A stretch of 56,094 nt of DNA from Allorhizobium undicola ORS 992 = ATCC 700741 (GCF_000621665.1 NZ_JHXQ01000024.1:1-56094); one strand, 5' to 3'; shown: positions 7,492 through 17,411, counted from the stretch's first letter. A program made the numbers and translations. Notes: a model not told the origin generated them from the sequence alone.

Positions 7492-8289
7492 TCACGCTTC
7501 GGGCATTTTACCCTGGGTCGATCTCCCCAGCAGTGCGATCAGAAGTTCGACTGTCACCATGGCGGCAATCACCTCCGGGCGCTTGTCGCGCAGGATAGAG
7601 CCGCCGATTGGCAGGACGAGCCTTGAGAGATCGGCTGCCGCACCAGTCTCTTGCCGAAGCCAGCTTGCAAACCGCGCCCGTTTGGTGGCCGAGCCGATCA
7701 TGCCGATATAGGCAAGATCGCTCCTGGCAAGTGCGGCGCGGCCAATCAGAAAATCCTGGGCATGGTCATGGGTGACAATCACTGCCGCACCGCCAGCGGG
7801 AAGCGCGGCAATTTCGGCTTCCGGCAGGGCCGTGCGGCAAAAGCCGACCTCATGCGGCAAAACAGGATCGGCCTCGTTGCGGCTGTCGATCAGCCGCACC
7901 GTCAGCGGCAGGGCGGAAAGCGCCGATGCCAGAGCCAGCCCCACATGACCGGCCCCGAAAATGAAGACGGCGGGATGGGCCGCCTTTTCCGCAAGCCTGC
8001 GTGCCTCAAGACGGCTCCTGCGCTGCGGGGTCAGCCGTTCCAGCAAAAGCCGCACCCGGCCGCCGCAGCACTGGCCGATTTCCGGCCCCAGCGGCACGTC
8101 CATTTCGGCCCGGTCTCCACCGCTTGCCAACAGATGCCGTGCCTTGTCTATGGCCATCCATTCCAGCTGCCCGCCGCCAATCGTGCCCTCGAGGCCGGTT
8201 TCATCCACCAGCATGAAGGCCCCGGCCTCGCGCGGGGTTGACCCCTTGGCTTCGATGACGGTGACGAGGATTCGTTCGGGGTCGTTCAA
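7492..8289 (-). CDS. xdhC: Xanthine dehydrogenase accessory protein XdhC
   Basis: XdhC binds molybdenum cofactor, helps its sulfuration and inserts it into xanthine dehydrogenase. The 265-residue protein shows the family marks: EAKGSTPREAGAFMLV, GTIGGGQLEW, a Rossmann-like FIFGAGHVGLALA and IGMIGSATKRARF. The start codon is TTG at 8289; an in-frame stop lies in the repeat just upstream and no ATG or GTG is available. The N-terminus is some 10-15 residues shorter than usual in rhizobial XdhC, and the palindromic repeat ends only a few bases before the TTG, so repeat insertion may have removed the original start. Confidence 0.88.
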   Translation of the reverse strand: MNDPERILVTVIEAKGSTPREAGAFMLVDETGLEGTIGGGQLEWMAIDKARHLLASGGDRAEMDVPLGPEIGQCCGGRVRLLLERLTPQRRSRLEARRLAEKAAHPAVFIFGAGHVGLALASALSALPLTVRLIDSRNEADPVLPHEVGFCRTALPEAEIAALPAGGAAVIVTHDHAQDFLIGRAALARSDLAYIGMIGSATKRARFASWLRQETGAAADLSRLVLPIGGSILRDKRPEVIAAMVTVELLIALLGRSTQGKMPEA

Positions 8290-8293
8290 TGCG

Positions 8294-8480
8294 GTATACC
8301 CCCCTCTGTCCTGCCGGACATCTCCCCCTCAAGGGGGGAGATCGGACAGGAGCCGGGCGAAGGATTTATCTTTCCCGCCTCCTCATTTGCCGGTTCAATC
8401 CTGTCGAGAAGCGCCGGGTTATCCGCTTGTGATCTCCCCCCCTGAGGGGGAGATGTCCGGCAGGACAGAGGGGGGTATGC
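8294..8480. repeat. REPIN-like inverted pair of palindromic units
   Basis: Two palindromic units of about 48 bases, at 8294-8342 and 8431-8480, face each other across about 88 bases of unrelated sequence. Each contains CTCCCCCTCA or its complement, the block CCGGACATC, and a run of six C or G. The same two-unit layout recurs at 50163-50341. The pair sits between the DUF559 gene and xdhC; the rest of the gap (8481-8607) shows nothing else. Confidence 0.85.
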
Positions 8481-8607
8481 CGCAAATGAAAATGCTTGTG
8501 CTTCGCACTGTCTCATGGCGCGGCAGACGAGATCCGGATTTTTGTTTTCACGGGTTTGCGTAGGAAGAACAGGTTTCCGCCTTGCGATCTGATGTCGTGG
8601 CAGGGAT

Positions 8608-8979
8608 TTATTCAAACCGATCCACCCCAATCGTCCTGAGAATGTGAGAACATACACTGTCCATGTTTTTCAACACGTCCTCATTGATCAATCGAAGCAC
8701 GGTCCAGCCCAGACGGTGAAGTTTTTCGTCCCGGATCCGATCGTCTTCAATCTGCCGGTCGAAACTGTGCGATGGGCCATCGATCTCGATAATGAGTTTG
8801 TAGGCAGGGCAAGCAAAATCCACGATGAAGCCTGCAATCGGCATCTGGCGCCGGAAGTTCAACCCCATCAACCTTTCAGCTCTGAGCGCATTCCAAAAGG
8901 CCAGTTCAGCCGCAGGCAGGCTCTTGCGCATTCGCCTTGCCTGCTTGCGATGAAAAATTGGCACATCGTAATGCCCCAT
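8608..8979 (-). CDS. DUF559 (endonuclease-like) protein
   Basis: This 123-residue protein fits DUF559, a small PD-(D/E)XK-related family like very-short-patch repair nucleases. It has the ELAFWNALR-type N-terminal helix, FRRQ-P.AGFIVDFACP, and LIIEIDGPSH, whose acidic residues form the presumed nuclease core. Its cellular role is not established for the family. Its ATG at 8979 overlaps the xdhB TGA by one base, so it is translationally coupled to the dehydrogenase gene. DUF559 genes are typically scattered and mobile, and its place inside an xdh operon looks like an insertion; that is inference. Confidence 0.85.
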   Translation of the reverse strand: MGHYDVPIFHRKQARRMRKSLPAAELAFWNALRAERLMGLNFRRQMPIAGFIVDFACPAYKLIIEIDGPSHSFDRQIEDDRIRDEKLHRLGWTVLRLINEDVLKNMDSVCSHILRTIGVDRFE

Positions 8980-11318
8980 CAAGCGCCTGCCTTCAGCCTT
9001 TCCACGGCCATCAGCACCCGTTCCGGGGTGGCGGGGGCATCGAGGCGGGGGCAGAGGCGGTAATCGGCAATGCTGGCCACCGCCATGGAAAGCGCTTCCA
9101 GCACGGAAATGGCCAGCATGAAGGGCGGCTCGCCCACCGCCTTGGAGCGGCCGATGGTGGGCTCGGTATTTTCCGACCATTCCGCCAGCCTGACGTTGAA
9201 GATCTTCGGGCGGTCGGAGGCAAGCGGGATCTTGTAGGTGGAGGGGGCGTGGGTGCGAAGCCGCCCCTTGCCATCCCACCACAATTCCTCCGTGGTCAGC
9301 CAGCCCATGCCCTGCACGAAGCCGCCCTCGATCTGGCCGATGTCGATGGCCGGGTTCAGCGAGCGGCCCACATCGTGCAGAATATCGGTGCGCTCCATCA
9401 TATATTCGCCGGTCAGCGTGTCGATGGAGACCTCCGAGCAGGACGCGCCATAGGCGAAGTAATAGAAGGGCGTGCCACGGCCGGAAGCGCGGTCCCAGTG
9501 GATTTTCGGCGTCTTGTAAAAACCGGCGGCGGAAAGCTGCACGCGGGCCAGATAGGCCTGCCTGATGAAATCGGGGAAGGGAATTTCCTCGCCTCCCACC
9601 CGCACCCGGTTGGGCAGGAACACCACCTCATCGGCGCTAACGCCCCATTTTTCCGTGGCAAAGGCAATCAGCCTTTCCTTGATCTGCCGCACGGCATCAT
9701 AGGCCGCCATGCCGTTCAGGTCGGAGCCGGAAGAGGCGGCGGTGGCGGAGGTGTTCGGCACCTTGCCGGTGGTGGTGGCGGTGATTTTCACCTTGTCTAT
9801 ATCCACCTGGAAACCATCGGCAATCACCTGCGCCACCTTGGTGTAAAGCCCCTGGCCCATCTCCGTGCCGCCATGGTTGAGGTGAATGGAGCCGTCCTGA
9901 TAGACATGCACCAGCGCACCGGCCTGATTATAGGCGGTCATGGTAAAGGAAATGCCGAATTTCACCGGCGTCAGCGCAATGCCCTTTTTGATGATCGGGC
10001 TTGAGCGGTTGAACGCGACGATCGCGTTTCGCCGCGCCTGATAGTCGGCCGAGGATTCAAGCTCGGCCACCACGCGGGCAATGACATTGTCCTCCACCTG
10101 CTGGTGATAGGGGGTGAGGTCACGGCCAGATCCCTTTTCGCCGTAAAAATTTGCCTTGCGCACCTCCAGCGGGTCCTTGCCCAGCGCATAGGCGATTTCC
10201 TCGATCACCCGTTCGGCGCCCAACATGCCCTGCGGGCCGCCAAAGCCGCGATAGGCGGTGTTGGAAACACTGTGGGTTTTCAAAGGCTGCGAGGTCAGTT
10301 TCACATGCGGGTAAAAATAGCTGGAATCGGCATGAAACAGCGCCCGGTCCGTCACCGGGCCGGAGAGGTCGGAGGAATAGCCGCAGCGGGCGGCGTAATT
10401 GGCATCGATCGCGTGGATGCGGCCCGCATCGTCGAAGGCCACGTCGAAATCCACCTTGAAATCATGCCGCTTGCCGGTAACGGCCATGTCCTCGTCGCGG
10501 TCGGGGCGAAATTTAACGGCGCGGTTCAGCTTCTTGGCAGCAAGGGCGGCGAGCGCTGCAAACTGGTTGCCTTGCGTTTCCTTGCCGCCGAAGCCGCCGC
10601 CCATGCGCCGCACATTCACCGTGATGGCATGGGAGGGAATGTTCAGCACATGGCCGACAATATGCTGGACCTCGGAAGGGTGCTGCGTGGAAGACCAGAC
10701 GGTGACATCCTCATCCTCGCCGGGAATGGCCAGCGCAATATGGCTTTCCAGATAGAAATGCTCCTGGCCGCCAATGCGCATGGAGCTTTGCAGGCGGTGC
10801 GGGGCCTTGGACAGTTCCGTTTCCGGCTCGCCGCGCTTCAGCACCATGCCGGGGGTGACAAGCGGTGCGCCGTTTTCCAATGCCCCGTCAATATCGGTCC
10901 AGAAGGGCAGGTCGCGATATTCGACCTTGGCAAGACGTGCCGCCTTGCGGGCGGCGTCACGGGTTTCGGCAATGACGGCAAAGAGCGTCTGGCCATGAAA
11001 TTCCACCTTGCCGGTGGCAATCAGCGGCTCGTCATGGCGTCCGCCGGAAGAGACGTCGTTTGTGCCGGGAATGTCGCTTGCCGTCAGCACCGCCACCACG
11101 CCGGGAAAGGTTTTGACGGCGGAAAGATCGATGGAGATTATTTCTGCGTGTGCCCTGTCGGCAAGGCCAAGCGCTCCATGCAGCAGGCCTGCGGGTTCTG
11201 GAATATCGTCGATATATTCCGCCGTGCCCGACACATGCTTGTGCGCGGAATCATGCCTGAGCGACTGGTGCATGGGGCCTTTTATGTATTTATAGGTCTC
11301 GAAGCTCGGCTTATCCAT
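8979..11318 (-). CDS. xdhB: Xanthine dehydrogenase, molybdopterin-binding subunit
   Basis: At 779 residues this matches the large subunit of bacterial two-subunit xanthine dehydrogenase in length. It has glycine-rich cofactor loops (GGGFGGKETQGN, AYRGFGGPQGM, TAASSGSDLNG) and near the C-terminus VGEPPFMLA, whose glutamate is the catalytic base of the family. With XdhA it oxidises hypoxanthine and xanthine to urate. Start ATG at 11318 is preceded by GAGGAGG and lies five bases after the xdhA stop. Confidence 0.95.
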   Translation of the reverse strand: MDKPSFETYKYIKGPMHQSLRHDSAHKHVSGTAEYIDDIPEPAGLLHGALGLADRAHAEIISIDLSAVKTFPGVVAVLTASDIPGTNDVSSGGRHDEPLIATGKVEFHGQTLFAVIAETRDAARKAARLAKVEYRDLPFWTDIDGALENGAPLVTPGMVLKRGEPETELSKAPHRLQSSMRIGGQEHFYLESHIALAIPGEDEDVTVWSSTQHPSEVQHIVGHVLNIPSHAITVNVRRMGGGFGGKETQGNQFAALAALAAKKLNRAVKFRPDRDEDMAVTGKRHDFKVDFDVAFDDAGRIHAIDANYAARCGYSSDLSGPVTDRALFHADSSYFYPHVKLTSQPLKTHSVSNTAYRGFGGPQGMLGAERVIEEIAYALGKDPLEVRKANFYGEKGSGRDLTPYHQQVEDNVIARVVAELESSADYQARRNAIVAFNRSSPIIKKGIALTPVKFGISFTMTAYNQAGALVHVYQDGSIHLNHGGTEMGQGLYTKVAQVIADGFQVDIDKVKITATTTGKVPNTSATAASSGSDLNGMAAYDAVRQIKERLIAFATEKWGVSADEVVFLPNRVRVGGEEIPFPDFIRQAYLARVQLSAAGFYKTPKIHWDRASGRGTPFYYFAYGASCSEVSIDTLTGEYMMERTDILHDVGRSLNPAIDIGQIEGGFVQGMGWLTTEELWWDGKGRLRTHAPSTYKIPLASDRPKIFNVRLAEWSENTEPTIGRSKAVGEPPFMLAISVLEALSMAVASIADYRLCPRLDAPATPERVLMAVERLKAGA

Positions 11319-11323
11319 GGATG

Positions 11324-12787
11324 TCAGGCCTCCTCAAACCGTTGCAATTGCGGGCTTGTGCCGGCTGTTTCGAGGAAGAAACGGGTCAAAAGGTTCTTCG
11401 CGGTCAGTTGCCGGTACTGGGCGGTGGCGCGCCAGTCGGTCAGCGGCTGGTAATCGCGGTCGAAGGCGGGCCTCGCGGCGGCAATGGCTTCCTCGCTCCA
11501 CGTCTGGCCGTAAAGGGCGGCTTCCACGGCACGCGCCCGTTTCGGTGTGCCTGCCATGCCGCCAAAGGCAATGCGGATATGGGTGACGGTGTTGGCGGCA
11601 TCGAGTTCCAGATGAAAAGCGCCGCACAGCGCGGAAATATCCTCGTCCCGCCGCTTGGAAATCTTGTAAATGGCGAAATGGCTGTCCGGCGCAGGACGCG
11701 GCACGTGGATGGCTTCCACGAACTCGCCCTTCTGCCGGTCCTGCTTGCCGTAATCGATGAAGTAATCCTCCAGCGGCATGTCCCGGCGACCGGCGGCAGA
11801 GCGCAAGGTCAAATTTGCACCTAGTGCAATCAATGCCGGGGGCGTGTCGCCGATCGGCGAGCCATTGGCAATATTGCCGCCAATCGTGCCCATATGGCGC
11901 ACCTGCTGGCCGCCAATGCGGGCAATGAGGCGGCCAAAGGCGGGAATATCCTGGCGCAGCGCCGAGAAGGCCGTTGCATAGCTGACGCCCGCGCCGATGG
12001 TGATGCCGGTTTCGGTGGCGGCAATATCCTGCAATTCGTCCAGATGGTTGATGAAGACCACCGGATCCAGCGCCCGCATCTGTTTCGTGACCCATAGGCC
12101 CACATCGGTGGCGCCCGCCACGATCACCGGCTTTTCATGGGCGGCCAGCACATTGGCGAGAGCCTCCACGCTGTTCGGCACGATGAGGCGGCGTCCTTCG
12201 CCTTCAAGGACGATAGTGTCGCGGGCCTCAAGCTCGCCAAGCCGTGCGGTGATTTCGGCGCGCTTGCGCAGGATCGGATCGAAGAGGGCGGAGGGCCGCG
12301 TTCTTGCCGCCTGTTCGGCGGCCTTGACGATCGGCTCATAGCCCGTGCAACGACAGAGATTTCCCTGAAGCGCCCGCTCGATTTCGGCACGGTCGGGATT
12401 GTCATGCGTAAGCCACAGCCCGTAGAGCGACATGACGAAGCCCGGCGTGCAGAAGCCGCATTGCGAGCCATGACAGTCCACCATGGCCTGCTGCACCGGA
12501 TGCAGCGAGCCATCCCTTGCCGCCAGATGCTCCACCGTGACCACATGCGTGGCGTTGAGCGAGCCGATGAAGCGGATGCAGGCATTGACGCTTTCATAAA
12601 CCAGGCGGCCCTTGACGAGCCGCCCGACCAGCACCGTGCAGGCCCCGCAATCGCCTTCCGCGCAGCCTTCCTTGGAGCCGGTCAGCCGGCGGTTGAGGCG
12701 CAGAAAATCCAGCAGCGTGCCAGTGGGGTCGGCGCTGGTCAGCGCCACCTCTTGATCGTTCAGCAGAAAGCGGATGCGGTCTGTCAT
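11324..12787 (-). CDS. xdhA: Xanthine dehydrogenase, iron-sulfur/FAD subunit
   Basis: The 487-residue protein has an N-terminal plant-type [2Fe-2S] ferredoxin domain (GCAEGDCGAC, residues 41-50), an all-helical second [2Fe-2S] domain (CGFCTPGFVMSLY and NLCRCTGY), and from about residue 190 a FAD-binding domain of the CO-dehydrogenase flavoprotein type (AGATDVGLW, IGGNIANGSPIGD). It passes electrons from the molybdenum site in XdhB to FAD and NAD. First gene of the xdhA-xdhB-DUF559-xdhC cluster. Confidence 0.95.
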   Translation of the reverse strand: MTDRIRFLLNDQEVALTSADPTGTLLDFLRLNRRLTGSKEGCAEGDCGACTVLVGRLVKGRLVYESVNACIRFIGSLNATHVVTVEHLAARDGSLHPVQQAMVDCHGSQCGFCTPGFVMSLYGLWLTHDNPDRAEIERALQGNLCRCTGYEPIVKAAEQAARTRPSALFDPILRKRAEITARLGELEARDTIVLEGEGRRLIVPNSVEALANVLAAHEKPVIVAGATDVGLWVTKQMRALDPVVFINHLDELQDIAATETGITIGAGVSYATAFSALRQDIPAFGRLIARIGGQQVRHMGTIGGNIANGSPIGDTPPALIALGANLTLRSAAGRRDMPLEDYFIDYGKQDRQKGEFVEAIHVPRPAPDSHFAIYKISKRRDEDISALCGAFHLELDAANTVTHIRIAFGGMAGTPKRARAVEAALYGQTWSEEAIAAARPAFDRDYQPLTDWRATAQYRQLTAKNLLTRFFLETAGTSPQLQRFEEA

Positions 12788-12826
12788 GATTGCCTTTCAT
12801 AAGGAAAGTCCGATTCGCAAGCTTAT

Positions 12827-12855
12827 ATCAGGGGACAGTGAAAATGACCCCTGAT
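12827..12855. repeat. Short hairpin element (ATCAGGGG...CCCCTGAT)
   Basis: A perfect 8-base stem encloses a loop containing GTGAAAATGA. The hairpin at 42220-42248 has a different stem but a similar loop. Its place between bdhA and xdhA, touching the bdhA stop, would also let it act as a weak terminator, though it lacks a clear T run on the minus strand. Confidence 0.6.
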
Positions 12856-12856
12856 C

Positions 12857-13630
12857 TTATTGCGCCGTCCAGCCGCCATCGATGCTGATATGCGTGCCGG
12901 TGATCTGCCGGGCGGCGGGGCTTGCCAGATAAAGGGCGGTGGCGGCCACGTCCTCGATGCTCACGAATTCCTTGGTGGCTTGCAGGCGCATCATCACATC
13001 GGTTTTTACCTGCTGTTCGGTAATGCCGCGCGCTTTGGCGGTGTCGGGTATCTGTTTTTCCACCAGCGGCGTCAGCACATAGCCGGGGCAGATGGCGTTG
13101 ACCGTCACGCCGAATTCGGCAAGCTCGAGTGCTGCCGATTTCGTCAGGCCCAGAATGCCGTGCTTGGCCGCGACATAAGCCGATTTGAACGGCGAGGCCA
13201 CCAGCGCATGGGCCGAGGCGATGTTGATGATGCGGCCTGCCTTCTTTTCCTTCATGGCGGGAATGGCGGCGCGCATGGTGTGGAAGGCGCTGGAAAGATT
13301 GATGGCGATGATCTGGTCCCATTTCTCGATGGGGAACTCCTCCACCGGCGCCACATGCTGGATGCCGGCATTGTTGACCAGCACGTCAACGCCGCCGAAG
13401 GTCTTGATGGCGGTGGCGATGAGATCGGCAATTTCCTCAGGCTTCGTCATGTCGGCCTTGTGGTAAATCACCTTCGCGCCCTTGGCCTCCAGAGCCTTGA
13501 TGGCCTCTTCGATGGCCGATGGCTCGCCAAACCCGTTGATGACGATATTATCGCCCGCTTCCGCAAAGGCCTTGGCAACACCAAGCCCGATGCCGCTGGT
13601 GGAGCCGGTGACGACGACGCTTCTTTTCAT
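12857..13630 (-). CDS. bdhA: 3-hydroxybutyrate dehydrogenase
   Basis: This 257-residue short-chain dehydrogenase has the TGSTSGIG cofactor loop at residues 8-15, [15 protein letters not shown], a serine in [12 protein letters not shown], and the catalytic YVAAK. The IQHVAP and [17 protein letters not shown] stretches are typical of D-3-hydroxybutyrate dehydrogenases, which interconvert 3-hydroxybutyrate and acetoacetate with NAD. It links to polyhydroxybutyrate breakdown. It lies 69 bases upstream of xdhA on the same strand, separated by a hairpin, so cotranscription is uncertain. Confidence 0.92.
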   Translation of the reverse strand: MKRSVVVTGSTSGIGLGVAKAFAEAGDNIVINGFGEPSAIEEAIKALEAKGAKVIYHKADMTKPEEIADLIATAIKTFGGVDVLVNNAGIQHVAPVEEFPIEKWDQIIAINLSSAFHTMRAAIPAMKEKKAGRIINIASAHALVASPFKSAYVAAKHGILGLTKSAALELAEFGVTVNAICPGYVLTPLVEKQIPDTAKARGITEQQVKTDVMMRLQATKEFVSIEDVAATALYLASPAARQITGTHISIDGGWTAQ

Positions 13631-13819
13631 GGTCTACTCCCTCACTGTTGTGCCGATGCTATGCCTAACCGTGCGGCGGTGCAATTCGGCTTATCAAGTG
13701 CAGGTGGTAAAATTTGCCGTTCAAATCTTCATCTGTCTTCGTTCCCGGCTTTTGACAAACGTCGCAGCTTTCCTATGATCGGAAAACGAAATCAAAACGA
13801 ATATTCGGGGAGGAATGTC

Positions 13820-15328
13820 ATGGGTGGATTTGTGCTGGCCATCGACCAGGGAACCACGTCGAGCCGCGCCATCGTCTTTGATGGCGCCATGCGGATCGTG
13901 GGCGTGGGGCAACAGGAATTTCCGCAGATCTTTCCGAAATCCGGCTGGGTGGAGCATGATCCGGAAGCAATCTGGGCAAGCGTCACCCATTCCATCCACG
14001 ATGCGCTGGCGCGGGCGCGCATCACCGCTGCCGATATAGGCGCCATCGGCATTACCAACCAGCGCGAAACGGTGGTGGTGTGGGATCGCGCCACGGGCAA
14101 GCCCGTTCACAATGCCATTGTCTGGCAGGACCGGCGCACCGCCGCCCTTTGCGAGAAGCTGAAGGCGGACGGGCTGGAGAAACTCTTTACCGAAAAAACC
14201 GGCCTGCTGCTCGATCCCTATTTTTCCGCCACCAAGCTTGCCTGGCTGCTGGAAAATGTGGAGGGCGCGCGCGAACGGGCGCAAGCGGGGGAATTGTGCT
14301 TTGGCACCATCGATACCTTCCTGATCCACCGCCTGACCGGTGGGCGCAGTTTCGTGACCGATGCCACCAATGCCTCGCGCACGCTGATCTTCAACATTGC
14401 CACGCAGGCGTGGGACGCCGACCTTCTGAAGCTTCTGGATATTCCCGCCGCAATGCTGCCTGAGGTGAAGGATTGCGCCGCCGATTTCGGCATCACCACG
14501 GCTGCGGCATTCGGCGCCGAGGTGCCGATCCTGGGCGTGGCGGGCGACCAGCAGGCGGCCACCATTGGCCAGGCCTGTTTCGAGCCCGGCATGGTCAAAT
14601 CCACCTATGGCACCGGCTGTTTTGCGCTGATCAATACCGGCGAGGACAGGGTGCCTTCGAAAAACCGGCTGCTGACCACCGTGGCCTACCGGCTGGACGG
14701 CAAGGTGACATATGCGCTGGAGGGCTCGATCTTCGTGGCCGGTGCCGCCGTGCAATGGCTGCGCGATGGCATAAGGGTGATTGGCGATGCGGCAGAAGCC
14801 GGCAGGCTGGCGGCGGAGGCCGATCCCAACCAGCAGGTCTATCTCGTGCCTGCCTTTACCGGCATGGGCGCGCCCTGGTGGGACCCGGAAGCGCGGGGCG
14901 CGATGTTCGGCATGACGCGCAATACCGGCCCCGCCGAATTTGCCCGCGCCGCACTGGAAGCCGTGTGCTATCAGACCCGCGACCTTCTGGACGCCATGCA
15001 CAAGGACTGGGCCAGCGACAGCCGCGAGCGCGCCGATCAGGCCATGGTGCTGCGGGTGGATGGCGGCATGTCGGCTTCCAACTGGACCATGCAGCGGCTG
15101 GCCGACATTCTCGATGCGCCGGTGGACCGGCCCGCCATCGTGGAAACCACGGCGCTGGGCGCGGCCTTTCTGGCGGCCAGCCGCGCCGGGCTGTGGCCGG
15201 ATCGCGAAGCCTTCGCCAGGGCCTGGGCGCGGGACGAGCGCTTTACTCCCGCCATGGACGAGGCGACGCGGACCCAGAAGCTGCGCGGCTGGCGCGAGGC
15301 GGTAAAGCGCACCCTCACGCATTTCTGA
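13820..15328 (+). CDS. glpK: Glycerol kinase
   Basis: The 502-residue FGGY-family kinase starts with [16 protein letters not shown] and contains [33 protein letters not shown], and the second signature [17 protein letters not shown]. Length and motifs agree with GlpK, which phosphorylates glycerol to glycerol-3-phosphate. The ATG at 13820 has a GGGGAGG ribosome binding site; the much longer open frame upstream runs antisense to bdhA and is not coding. No glpD, glpF or glpR is next to it. Confidence 0.96.
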   Translation: MGGFVLAIDQGTTSSRAIVFDGAMRIVGVGQQEFPQIFPKSGWVEHDPEAIWASVTHSIHDALARARITAADIGAIGITNQRETVVVWDRATGKPVHNAIVWQDRRTAALCEKLKADGLEKLFTEKTGLLLDPYFSATKLAWLLENVEGARERAQAGELCFGTIDTFLIHRLTGGRSFVTDATNASRTLIFNIATQAWDADLLKLLDIPAAMLPEVKDCAADFGITTAAAFGAEVPILGVAGDQQAATIGQACFEPGMVKSTYGTGCFALINTGEDRVPSKNRLLTTVAYRLDGKVTYALEGSIFVAGAAVQWLRDGIRVIGDAAEAGRLAAEADPNQQVYLVPAFTGMGAPWWDPEARGAMFGMTRNTGPAEFARAALEAVCYQTRDLLDAMHKDWASDSRERADQAMVLRVDGGMSASNWTMQRLADILDAPVDRPAIVETTALGAAFLAASRAGLWPDREAFARAWARDERFTPAMDEATRTQKLRGWREAVKRTLTHF

Positions 15329-15561
15329 TCCGGGCAGCCGCAAGATGCGAGGTTGAGTGAAGAGATTTGGAAACTGAATCGACTGATTGCGGCAAGCCGT
15401 TGGAGAGGTTGAGGAATACCTTTCCGGTTCAGATGGTGATTCAAGTGCTGAACACTGCGTTTTCATTCATGGCTTTGCGCTTCTGCAACCCTGGTATTAT
15501 CTGAGGGGCATGAAACCATCATGCCCCGTTACGGTTTTGCCGGGGCCAGCAAGGACAGGCC

Positions 15562-16608
15562 ATGGAACTCGGGCTTTACACATTTGCCGATGTCGATCCC
15601 AATGCCGCCAACAAAGGGCAGGAGGCCAAGCGCCGGGTCGATGAGCTGCTGGCGGAAATTCGCCTCGCCGACGAGGTCGGGCTCGATGTCTTCGGGCTTG
15701 GCGAGCATCACCGCCCCGATTACATGGCCTCGTCACCGGCCACGATTCTCGCGGCAGCGGCGGTGCAGACGAAAAACATTCGCCTGACAAGCGCTGTGTC
15801 GGTTCTCAGTTCCGACGATCCGGTGCGGGTTTTCCAGCAATATGCGACGGTCGATCTTCTCTCCAATGGCCGGGTGGAGATCATGGCCGGGCGCGGCTCC
15901 TTCATCGAAAGCTTTCCGCTTTTCGGCTATGAGCTTGACGATTATGACATTCTCTTTGCCGAGAAGCTGCAATTGCTGATGGAGATCCGCGAAAACGAGG
16001 TGGTGAGCTGGGAAGGCGAAACCCGCAAAGCCATTCGCGGTCGCGGCGTCTATCCACGGCCCTTGCAGGACCCGTTGCCGCTGTGGATTGCGGTGGGCGG
16101 CACGCCGCAATCGGTGGCGCGGGCGGGCTATCTCGGCCTGCCGCTGGCGGTGGCAATCATTGGCGGCGAGCCGCGCCGCTTTGCGCCCTTCTTCGATCTT
16201 TACCGGCAGAGCGCCGCCAAGGCGGGCAATGATCCGGCGGGCCTCAAGACGTCTATCAACGTGCATGGCTTTATTCACGAGACGGTGGAAAGTGCCGCCG
16301 ATATTTTCTACGCGCCACAGGCCGAAGTCATGGACAGGCTGGGCCGCGAGCGCGGCTGGCCCGCCACCAACCGCGCCCATTACGATGCCATGCGCGGCCC
16401 GCACGGCGCGCTTTTCGTGGGCGATGCGCAGACCGTGGCGGAAAAGATCGTTGCCCATCACCGGATCTTCCGCAATGACCGCTTTCTGCTGCAAATGGCC
16501 ATTGGCCCCATGCCGCACAAAGACATCATGAAGGCTATCGAGATTTACGGCACGAAAGTGGCCCCGCTGGTGCGCAAGGCGTTGACCGAAGGGGCGGCGG
16601 GGGCGTAA
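15562..16608 (+). CDS. Luciferase-like (LLM class) flavin-dependent oxidoreductase
   Basis: This 348-residue protein belongs to the bacterial luciferase-like superfamily: MELGLYTFADV at the start, GLGEHHRPDYMASSPA near residue 53, and GRVEIMAGRGSFIESFPLFGY around 107-127. It would use reduced flavin (FMN or F420-like pocket, FMN more likely here) for an oxygenase or reductase step. The substrate cannot be predicted. The start ATG at 15562 follows AAGGACAGG. It may form an operon with the aminopeptidase gene 32 bases downstream. Confidence 0.88.
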   Translation: MELGLYTFADVDPNAANKGQEAKRRVDELLAEIRLADEVGLDVFGLGEHHRPDYMASSPATILAAAAVQTKNIRLTSAVSVLSSDDPVRVFQQYATVDLLSNGRVEIMAGRGSFIESFPLFGYELDDYDILFAEKLQLLMEIRENEVVSWEGETRKAIRGRGVYPRPLQDPLPLWIAVGGTPQSVARAGYLGLPLAVAIIGGEPRRFAPFFDLYRQSAAKAGNDPAGLKTSINVHGFIHETVESAADIFYAPQAEVMDRLGRERGWPATNRAHYDAMRGPHGALFVGDAQTVAEKIVAHHRIFRNDRFLLQMAIGPMPHKDIMKAIEIYGTKVAPLVRKALTEGAAGA

Positions 16609-16640
16609 GCCGCCGCAGCCACAAACATCAAGAGACTGCC

Positions 16641-17390
16641 ATGATCATTTCCAGCGAAGACGAACTTCAGGCCCTCAAAGACATCGGGCGCATCTGCGCC
16701 CTGGCGCTGAAAACCATGGGGGCGGCGCTGGAACCGGGCATCACGACGCGCGAGCTGGATCTGATTGGCCGCAAGCTTCTGGAAGATCATGGTGCGCAAT
16801 CGGCGCCGGAATTCTGCTACCAGTTTCCCGGCGCAACCTGCATCAGCGTCAATGAGGAAGTGGCCCACGGCATTCCCGGCGACCGGGTGATTGCGGCGGG
16901 CGATCTGGTCAATATCGACGTGTCGGCCGTGAAGGCCGGGTTTTTCGGCGATACGGGCGCGTCCTTCATCGTGCCGCCCGGCACGGCCAGACAGGAAAAG
17001 CTGCTGCGGGATGGCAAGCGGGCGCTGTTTCTCGGCATCAATCAGGTGAAGACCGGCGCGCCTTTTGCCAAGATCGGCACGGCAATCGGCAGTTTCGCGG
17101 TCAAGAACCGCTATACGCTGATCGGCAATCTCGCCAGCCACGGCATCGGCCGCTCGCTGCACGAGGAGCCGAAGGAGCTTTCCACCTGGCCCGACCCGGA
17201 TGAAACCCGGATCATGGAAGAGGGGCAGGTCTTCACCATCGAACCCTTCCTCTCGCTTGGCGGGGAATGGGCCGAAGACGGGGACGACCCCTGGACGCTT
17301 TACAGCGATCCCAAGGCGCCCACCGTGCAATTCGAACACACCGTGGTGGCAACGAAAAACGGCGCCATCATCCTGACGCTGGCGGATTGA
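16641..17390 (+). CDS. map: Methionine aminopeptidase type I
   Basis: The 249-residue enzyme has all five metal ligands of type I MetAP in context: NIDVS, FFGDTG, SHGIGRSLHEEP, FTIEPF and QFEHT, plus the substrate histidine in VAHGIP. It removes the initiator methionine. The long C-terminal GGEWAEDGDDPWTL segment resembles the second MetAP found in many proteobacteria besides the essential one next to ribosomal genes; that it is a paralogue is inference from its neighbourhood. Confidence 0.93.
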   Translation: MIISSEDELQALKDIGRICALALKTMGAALEPGITTRELDLIGRKLLEDHGAQSAPEFCYQFPGATCISVNEEVAHGIPGDRVIAAGDLVNIDVSAVKAGFFGDTGASFIVPPGTARQEKLLRDGKRALFLGINQVKTGAPFAKIGTAIGSFAVKNRYTLIGNLASHGIGRSLHEEPKELSTWPDPDETRIMEEGQVFTIEPFLSLGGEWAEDGDDPWTLYSDPKAPTVQFEHTVVATKNGAIILTLAD

Positions 17391-17411
17391 GCGCCGGAAA
17401 ACTTTTCAGGC

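Noticed and set aside
10104..11453. Plus-strand frame of 449 codons opposite xdhB
   Set aside because: Antisense shadow; xdhB has all cofactor motifs on the minus strand.
12860..13819. N-terminal extension of glpK over bdhA
   Set aside because: Runs antisense to bdhA; GlpK homology and a strong ribosome binding site begin at 13820.
13721..15466. Long minus-strand frame of 581 codons opposite glpK
   Set aside because: Shadow of glpK in GC-rich DNA; no family resemblance and biased composition.
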